Origin: Bacteroidales bacterium | Lineage (GTDB): Bacteria; Bacteroidota; Bacteroidia; Bacteroidales; UBA932 | Direction of reading: 5' to 3' | Assembly (NCBI GenBank): GCA_017529425.1 | Contig: JAFXNQ010000041.1 | Coordinates: 1-64,000, forward strand | DNA length: 64,000 bases | Shown: one piece after another, positions 58,344 to 64,000 of the stretch | Numbering within the stretch: the stretch's first letter is position 1 | Layout: every line of letters begins with the position of its first letter | Made by a program: the position numbers and the translations under genes | The notes under the pieces: generated by a model | The model's database searches: none | What the model was told of the DNA's origin: nothing | What the model saw: only the letters and a program-made list of their open reading frames with translations

Positions 58344-59539
58344 TCAAGGACATTTGATGGATATTTACTGTCGTAAGCAACACCTACAGTCAACCAAAGC
58401 AAGAAGCATTCAAAACTACCTCCAGAGAAAATATAACCTTCGGCAAACATATGTACATATAACAAGGTCAAGACGCCTACAACAACAGACTGGAAACCCC
58501 CTGAACTTTTCCAAACATTGAGATACGACTTTATAAAAAAGGGTACAATCAGGAGAGCCCCCAGCAAACCTAGCATGGAAAGTATGGAAAGCCATGATGA
58601 CCCTGGTTCTATAACGCCATTTTTCGCACTGAATGCATCTGCTGAGTTAGGGTCAATCGAAACAAAACCTACTCCATATACTGGACTATTTGAAAATTCA
58701 GCTAATCGTGCATTCCATTTAACCTCGCGAGAATCCATATTGACAGCAGATAAATCGCCACCATTCTTTTCCAAAATGCCGCTTAGGGCACCATCCCATA
58801 AGGGGAAAGTCATCACAGCAATAATTGCAATCGCAACGCCTAGTTTCGCAAACTTGCCAGCGTTACCAGCCATCTTATACAATGCCATCACTATGCCGAC
58901 AAAACTTGCCAGCAATGCCACACGTGAAGCTGAAAACAAAATAGAAAAAAGGCACATGACCATCAAAAGCCAATACAACTTCTTCTTTCTGCCATATGCA
59001 TTGTAAGCCATAAAGACAGCCCCCACTCCAGAAATCAAACCAAGGAGAATCGAATGGTGAGTAAGGCCACCAAAAGTTCCTACTTGTCCAAATACATCCG
59101 CCTCTACAAACGTCATATAATTAATGCCCAAAAACCTCGCGAAAAAAGATCCTACTCCTATCACCGTGCAAGTCCATAATACAATCAGCATAATTTGTCT
59201 CCGCATCCTACGGAGGTATACACCTTCGAACAACGGTGAAATATCTATTAAAAGAAGTGCGAACAGCACATACCTCTGCCAAGATTGAAACACAGCATCA
59301 GGTCGTGCTAATATAATCTCGATAGGGATATACAATAATAACAACAATGGCAGAATAGTAATCGAACGCATCTTTGTCAAACAATACACAGCAAACAACG
59401 CCAACACAATATAAACGCCAACCTTAGGGAGATTTGGAACGAATCCCACAACTGCACTCACTTTAATTATGCCAAACCAAAAAGAAAAGGCATCGACCTT
59501 GTACAGGTCTTTTAGGTAGCTCCAAGCTCGTTTAAACAT
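58340..59539 (-). CDS. O-antigen/capsule polymerase (Wzy-like)
   Basis: A 399-aa integral membrane protein with about ten to twelve hydrophobic helices. The large periplasmic loop region contains SREVKWNARLAEFSNSPVYG followed by VGFVS and GVIEPGSSWLSILSML, the pattern seen in Wzy polymerases and O-antigen ligases (Wzy_C type). There is no other polymerase in the operon, so it is the likely repeat-unit polymerase. Its end overlaps the next glycosyltransferase gene. Sequence similarity in this family is low, so the call rests on topology and loop motif. Confidence 0.8.
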   Translation of the reverse strand: MFKRAWSYLKDLYKVDAFSFWFGIIKVSAVVGFVPNLPKVGVYIVLALFAVYCLTKMRSITILPLLLLLYIPIEIILARPDAVFQSWQRYVLFALLLIDISPLFEGVYLRRMRRQIMLIVLWTCTVIGVGSFFARFLGINYMTFVEADVFGQVGTFGGLTHHSILLGLISGVGAVFMAYNAYGRKKKLYWLLMVMCLFSILFSASRVALLASFVGIVMALYKMAGNAGKFAKLGVAIAIIAVMTFPLWDGALSGILEKNGGDLSAVNMDSREVKWNARLAEFSNSPVYGVGFVSIDPNSADAFSAKNGVIEPGSSWLSILSMLGLLGALLIVPFFIKSYLNVWKSSGGFQSVVVGVLTLLYVHMFAEGYIFSGGSFECFLLWLTVGVAYDSKYPSNVLE

Positions 59540-59567
59540 CTCTTACTATATTATAATTATCCGTTCT

Positions 59568-60728
59568 TTACGGAATACAGGATTCAATCTGTTTCACATG
59601 TTTTTTCATCAATTCACCAATTTCCCATGGGCGCGACAAGTGTTGCTTACAGCTATTTTTTTTATAATCAAGAATTATCTCGGCCAAAGACTTATCATCC
59701 CCCTTCTCTATCAGCCACCAATCTTGCTCTTCAACTGGTATAATCTCGCTTATTCCCTGCCCCTTCACACCAATGAACGGTACACCACAAGCGTAGGCTT
59801 CGGTATAAACACAACCAAATGCCTCCCAATACGAGGGCAAGACAAACAGGTCAAGGGATTGATAGAAAGTAAGCAATTTATCGTGCATCACTTCATTCTC
59901 AAAACTGAAATAGTCGTCTAATCCACGATTCGCTACATACTGCTCACAATCTTGCCTTGTGGCGCCAGTGCCAATGAACCTGACAAGGATATCTTTTTGT
60001 CCTGATGACACCAAACGCTCCACAGCCTTAATGAGCGTCATCTGGTCTTTCAGCGGCCAGAAGTTTCCTATGCAACCTATGGTGAATCTTTCATTTTGAA
60101 TCTTCTCCTTCGGGGGATAGAACTTAGTGGTATCTACCCCATTATATAGTACATACTCTTTCTTTAAGTGCACACCTGGGTAACTCTTCACATAGTCCAA
60201 GGTCTTTTGGCTCACCCCTACATTGATATCCACCGAATTGCAAATCCTGGTTCCATAGCGGATGCACAGCTGCTCGTGCCACTTGAATTTGGCAAATCGC
60301 CCGTCTGTGATACTCATCACGTCAAAGCCATGATGCTGCACTATCGCAACACATTGCGGATTTCTCTTTTTCACTGCCAATGCATAAGCGCCCGAGGCCG
60401 TCACATGGGCGTGACACACGGCTAAATCACGGGCATGAATGCCCATGCTCCGCAGTTTTCTGAACATTGATTGAGCAGAAAGCCAGTCATTCACCCTGTT
60501 CGGCAGCAAGTTACTGGGGATGGTATATTGGCGGAACCGGTGAACCGTCACTCCGTCAATCTCATAATCCATAGCCCTGTGCCACGGCGCACAGGGTTTC
60601 ATTACCACCACTTGATACTCCGACACCCGCATCAATGCCTTCACCTGATCCAGTACGTAAGGGCCACGGAAGCTATCTGGTTCTGGGAAGAAAGGTGTTA
60701 TAACAAGATATATTTTCTTTTTATTCAT
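59568..60728 (-). CDS. Glycosyltransferase family 4
   Basis: A 386-aa GT-B enzyme, start at 60728 (MNKKKIYLVITPFFPEPDSF). An earlier in-frame ATG at 60755 lies inside the previous gene. Motifs are CHAHVTASGAYALAV, TIGCIGNFWPLKDQMTLIKA and the GT4 donor site LPSYWEAFGCVYTEAYACGV with its glutamates. It overlaps the acyltransferase gene by 4 bases. Predicted to add a hexose or HexNAc to the lipid-linked repeat unit. Confidence 0.85.
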   Translation of the reverse strand: MNKKKIYLVITPFFPEPDSFRGPYVLDQVKALMRVSEYQVVVMKPCAPWHRAMDYEIDGVTVHRFRQYTIPSNLLPNRVNDWLSAQSMFRKLRSMGIHARDLAVCHAHVTASGAYALAVKKRNPQCVAIVQHHGFDVMSITDGRFAKFKWHEQLCIRYGTRICNSVDINVGVSQKTLDYVKSYPGVHLKKEYVLYNGVDTTKFYPPKEKIQNERFTIGCIGNFWPLKDQMTLIKAVERLVSSGQKDILVRFIGTGATRQDCEQYVANRGLDDYFSFENEVMHDKLLTFYQSLDLFVLPSYWEAFGCVYTEAYACGVPFIGVKGQGISEIIPVEEQDWWLIEKGDDKSLAEIILDYKKNSCKQHLSRPWEIGELMKKHVKQIESCIP

Positions 60729-61690
60729 AATTTTCCATGCATTAGGAATTGCCACATACGAGAGCGACTACATATCCTATCAATCATGATGCATATCGGT
60801 ATTAATACCGCTGCACCTGCCAAGCCACACACCATCTGTGGTACAATTTGCTTATTGCCTGTGATATATGATGACAACCACTCCATATCAAAGAGGAAGA
60901 AGAAATGCAACAGATAAATCGGCAATGTATATTCGCCCACATAGGACAAACATTGTAAAAGTGGATTCTGTTTGTCAACATGTGCGAAAGCTTGAATAAA
61001 TATAACTAAAATGCCGCATGTGGTTATGAAGTTCACCAATGGATTGTTTATGTCCTTCAATATAATGCCAACTATAACGGCAAGGATGCCGAGACTCAAC
61101 AGCCAGTGAGAGTCCCTTACTAAATCAAATAGTCGTACATACTTATGCATCAGGACTCCAATTATAAAGTAGCGGTAATAGGTAACAAAGCTGTCAACTC
61201 TAATCCCGTCCGCGCAATCTATATGCAGTACCTTCAAGGCTACAAAAACACAATATGGCAATGTCATAATAATTGCGTCTATCCAAAACCTCCGGATTTT
61301 CAAACGTTCAGATAAATATATTGTAACTATAGCAACCACACTCATCTCAAACAACGCATACATAAACCAAAATCTGCCCCCCCCACTTGTAAGTAAAACC
61401 TTTACAAAAGGATAGTCTGATATCAATTGCGACAAGAAGCCCACAAAAAGCATGGGTACGAGATAACTTATCGCTTTGTGCAGAATGTTCTGAACTGCGG
61501 ATTTAACGGTGAGCGGTTTATAACAGAAGTATCCGCTAATAAGGAAGAAGGCTGGCAGGTCGAATAATTCCATCAGAAATGATGCAAGACTACCATGTAC
61601 TCCAAACGAAAACTGAAGCAGATGGTTAGCCACCACAAAGATGATGGCCAGACCTTTAAGTTGATCCCAATAAACTATTCTTGAAGTCAT
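60725..61690 (-). CDS. Membrane acyltransferase 3 family protein (second copy)
   Basis: A 321-aa membrane protein. The N-terminus IVYWDQLKGLAIIFVVANHL with the conserved R/D...K and His, then ELFDLPAFFLISGYFCYKP, mark the acyltransferase 3 family; about ten helices follow. With the protein at 51720 this gives two different acyltransferases in one operon, so the polymer may carry more than one O-acyl group. It lies 69 bases downstream of the flippase gene. Confidence 0.85.
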   Translation of the reverse strand: MTSRIVYWDQLKGLAIIFVVANHLLQFSFGVHGSLASFLMELFDLPAFFLISGYFCYKPLTVKSAVQNILHKAISYLVPMLFVGFLSQLISDYPFVKVLLTSGGGRFWFMYALFEMSVVAIVTIYLSERLKIRRFWIDAIIMTLPYCVFVALKVLHIDCADGIRVDSFVTYYRYFIIGVLMHKYVRLFDLVRDSHWLLSLGILAVIVGIILKDINNPLVNFITTCGILVIFIQAFAHVDKQNPLLQCLSYVGEYTLPIYLLHFFFLFDMEWLSSYITGNKQIVPQMVCGLAGAAVLIPICIMIDRICSRSRMWQFLMHGKL

Positions 61691-61759
61691 GTCATATCAT
61701 TTCTTTAGGCTTGTATATAAGGATTAAGTGATTATAGTTTTGTCTGTATCCGAATTTGG

Positions 61760-63187
61760 TTAATGTCTTCTTGACACCAAACTCGTTAGCTCCTTCATCA
61801 TAGGATCTTTATGTAGAATAATATAATACAAAATAGGCGCAATAATACCGCCACAAATCAATACAAGCCAATTATTTAGTTTAGTAAAGGATAACAGGAA
61901 ACCAGGCAAACAAACGACAAGTGAAATTAAAAGATACGGTCCGACATCTTTAATTTGTTTCCACAATCCATAATTAAAGAATTTGCCCGTATAGTAAGAA
62001 TCAAAAAACACATTTATCTGAGTATAAATAACTCGTGAAATACAAATAGCGATAACGCCCATAGGAATGCAACTGATTAGAACCGCAAGAGCCAAACCTT
62101 TCTTAAAGAATTCCAGTTTCAAAACTAGATCAGAACGACCTTTAACATATAGGAGATTAAGATTTACAGTATCTATATGATTAAAGATTGATGAAAAGGT
62201 ATATATCTGGAGAAATACAATTGCGGCACTCCATTTAGTCGTTAAGACAATTTCTATAATGGGTTTAGCTAATGAAGCGAAAAGAATGCCTACAAAGAAA
62301 ATAATCAGAGATAGGATTTTAATATACTTTCGATAAACTACCATTAACCGTTCATTATCATCTTGTATCTTGGCCATAATAGGAAATGTCACCTTTTGCA
62401 TAACCATATTCACAGTGTCTGATGGGAATGCAGCAAGTCCAGCCCCCTTATCATACGCTCCTAATTCACCTGGAGTGTAGAACTTTCCAATTGCCAATGG
62501 AGCTATATTATAATATATTTTATTAATTAGCTGGGCACCCAATAACTTGCTTCCATATGAGAACAATTTATGGAATGAGGCTCTTGAAAAAATTCTCTTT
62601 GGTAGCCACTTACTCACATATAATACACAAAAGAAATTGATAGTACTATAAAGCAAAGTCTGAGTCACCAATGCCCATATTCCATACCCTACATAAGCCA
62701 AACATACGCCAACGACTCCTGAAAGAACGCTTGAAATGAAATTGCATTTAGCTAATGCTTTAAAGTTCAGCTCAACCGTCAATTTCGCCACCTGTACCGC
62801 CAGTAATGCATTGATAATGAGGCTTACAGATTGTATCCTCAAAACATCGCATAAGATGGGCATCTTATAGAAACTTGCTACATAAGGAGATGCGAAGAAT
62901 AGAATCGCATAACAGACTAACGATATTGCAAGATTAAAATAAAATACTGTTGAATAATCCTCTTCCGAGTGGTTCTTTTGCCTAATAAGAGCATTATTAA
63001 AACCACTATCGACAAAAACCTCGCCTATGGAGATAAAAACAGTTATCATACTAATTGCACCATAATCATCAGGACACAACAGCCTTGCCATTATGATGCC
63101 TAGTATAAACCGAACGCCCTGTATTGAGAATTTTTCAATAAAACCCCATTTGGCGCCCGAAATAGTTGTCTGCTTAACTGATTCCAC
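61760..63187 (-). CDS. Lipid-linked oligosaccharide flippase (Wzx-like)
   Basis: A 475-aa polytopic protein of the polysaccharide-transport MATE-like family. It starts MESVKQTTISGAKWGFIEKF, then GVRFILGIIMARLLCPDDYG and EVFVDSGFNNALIRQKNHSE, all typical of the WzxC/RfbX group, with about 12 to 14 helices. It moves the undecaprenyl-linked repeat unit across the inner membrane. It shares one base with the stop codon of the preceding gene, indicating translational coupling. Confidence 0.9.
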   Translation of the reverse strand: MESVKQTTISGAKWGFIEKFSIQGVRFILGIIMARLLCPDDYGAISMITVFISIGEVFVDSGFNNALIRQKNHSEEDYSTVFYFNLAISLVCYAILFFASPYVASFYKMPILCDVLRIQSVSLIINALLAVQVAKLTVELNFKALAKCNFISSVLSGVVGVCLAYVGYGIWALVTQTLLYSTINFFCVLYVSKWLPKRIFSRASFHKLFSYGSKLLGAQLINKIYYNIAPLAIGKFYTPGELGAYDKGAGLAAFPSDTVNMVMQKVTFPIMAKIQDDNERLMVVYRKYIKILSLIIFFVGILFASLAKPIIEIVLTTKWSAAIVFLQIYTFSSIFNHIDTVNLNLLYVKGRSDLVLKLEFFKKGLALAVLISCIPMGVIAICISRVIYTQINVFFDSYYTGKFFNYGLWKQIKDVGPYLLISLVVCLPGFLLSFTKLNNWLVLICGGIIAPILYYIILHKDPMMKELTSLVSRRH

Positions 63188-64000
63188 TACTGTATAAGTT
63201 TGACAAAAGAATCCTTGTTAAATTCATCATAAAATTCTCGATACCACGACTGAACTATTGAAGCATCTTGTTTACGATTATCTTCGTTTTGCAGCCGCGC
63301 CACGACCTGACAAAGTGACATACCCTTGTATAGCGGGTAATTATATTCGATATAGAAAAGCGTACCGTGCGGAATGCGCCCTTCAGTATCAATAAAGAAT
63401 GAAGGGACACCATTTTCAGCATACTCAAATGACGTTGTAGAATATAGCGTCACCTGAAGCATCACCTGTGGCAGTAATTCTTTCATAGACAAAGATGTCT
63501 GCTCAACAAAATCATATTTATTGAACCAATCGTCAATTGGGATAGAGTTATTATAACGAGGATGATGCTTCAAGAGTACGCGCATCCGCATACCTTTCAA
63601 TTGTTCCAATGCATATTCAAAAAGCGCTTTCTGTTTTTTGAGTTCTTGTAAATCAAAATCTTGTGTAAGTTGAAGAGAGAACAAAATAGCCTTGTCAGTA
63701 CATGACGACATATTAGTATTCACACTCGAGGTAATGGGGTAACCCGTCACATGTGTTCTGTTTTCAAATAAATATTCTTCATCACGTGTAAAACAACGCT
63801 CGTAACCTCTACCCCAAAACAGCCAATGCAGATTGCTTCCATAATAATGTGGGCGCAATTTCTGGTTGTCATCAAAAAAGGTAGGATGATGTTTATAGAG
63901 TATTCCGTGCTGCATGTCATATACATCACCTTTATCATTCATCGCTGCAAACAGGTGCAGCATAGATCCTGATATGGTAATATACTTTGTATATATAAGC
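63187..64000 (-). CDS. Capsule glycosyltransferase-like protein, N-terminus beyond window
   Basis: The frame is open to the right edge (LIYTKYITISGSMLH...), so the start lies outside. The visible 270 residues contain YDMQHGILYKHHP, HWLFWGRG and HVTGYPITSS. LLKHHPRYNNSIPIDDW, an HP-type motif, then LYSTTSFEYAENGVPSFFID with GTLFYIEYNYPLYKG follow. The QHG and HPR motifs together recall capsule polysaccharide transferases of the CDP-glycerol-transferase or polysialyltransferase-like GT-B fold, but I cannot fix the family. It is translationally coupled to the flippase gene. Confidence 0.6.
   Translation of the reverse strand, partial: LIYTKYITISGSMLHLFAAMNDKGDVYDMQHGILYKHHPTFFDDNQKLRPHYYGSNLHWLFWGRGYERCFTRDEEYLFENRTHVTGYPITSSVNTNMSSCTDKAILFSLQLTQDFDLQELKKQKALFEYALEQLKGMRMRVLLKHHPRYNNSIPIDDWFNKYDFVEQTSLSMKELLPQVMLQVTLYSTTSFEYAENGVPSFFIDTEGRIPHGTLFYIEYNYPLYKGMSLCQVVARLQNEDNRKQDASIVQSWYREFYDEFNKDSFVKLIQ

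Noticed and set aside
1-64000. Search for tRNA, rRNA, riboswitch and CRISPR features
   Set aside because: No tRNA T-loop pattern with matching acceptor stem, no rRNA-like segment, no riboswitch consensus and no regular direct-repeat array was recognised by eye; a covariance-model scan would be needed to exclude small RNAs.

Overview
The window reads as a chromosome segment of a gut-type Bacteroidales bacterium, but I cannot resolve family or genus from sequence alone. Pointers are promoters of the Bacteroides type (TTTG then TAnnTTTG), few Shine-Dalgarno sequences, fimbrillin-like and Big_2-type Ig-like surface lipoproteins, an OmpA with an alanine-rich linker, a NamZ-type muramidase, and a CPS/O-antigen locus of Bacteroides style. 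Most genes lie on the minus strand.

Left part (1-16 kb): the 3' end of a phosphoglucosamine mutase gene and a divergent NamZ-like protein on the plus strand. These converge on a minus-strand surface operon of four genes: a 77-aa peptide, an 1851-aa fimbrillin-like/Ig-repeat lipoprotein ending in a tyrosine-phosphatase domain, a 63-aa peptide, and a 1609-aa Ig-repeat lipoprotein. Then follow a HerA/DUF853 ATPase and an OmpA porin, which is divergent from ugd.

16-27.5 kb: polysaccharide and cell-surface genes (ugd, a WecA/MraY-type sugar-phosphate transferase, a nucleotidyltransferase-like protein, two glycosyltransferases, a UDP-glucuronate epimerase, a WbuC cupin, a FlaA1/CapD dehydratase). 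purT and a ParE-type toxin-antitoxin pair, whose antitoxin is very short, are mixed in. The epimerase gene carries two in-frame REP-like palindromic insertions.

27.5-48.2 kb: a defence island, all minus strand apart from one 57-aa gene. It holds a Fic protein with a candidate operator; a RloA/RloB (AbiL-like) pair; a Hachiman operon (hamA-hamB) with a third TPR/HEPN gene; a three-gene DUF262 - DUF3696 AAA ATPase - RelE-like system; and a tightly packed set comprising a small protein, an SMC-like ATPase, a middle component, a PD-(D/E)xK nuclease and a DNA methyltransferase. Between the Hachiman and DUF262 modules lie scraps of capsule genes (wbuC fragments, an intact nucleotidyltransferase, a 5'-truncated WecA homologue) and an IS21 istB remnant. 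The island appears to have been inserted into, or built up within, a polysaccharide locus.

48.4-64 kb: a capsule/O-antigen operon read on the minus strand from beyond the right edge. It encodes a glycosyltransferase-like protein, Wzx flippase, acyltransferase, GT4 enzymes, Wzy polymerase, polysaccharide deacetylase, an HpcH/HpaI aldolase, a PglC-type phosphoglycosyltransferase, a class IV aminotransferase, a second acyltransferase and a WbuB-like GT4. Its downstream end has decayed into truncated genes joined at deletion junctions (nucleotidyltransferase, DegT aminotransferase pieces, 4,6-dehydratase) facing the defence island.

All functions are from reading translated sequence and motifs; no database search was run. 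I saw no tRNA, rRNA or CRISPR array.
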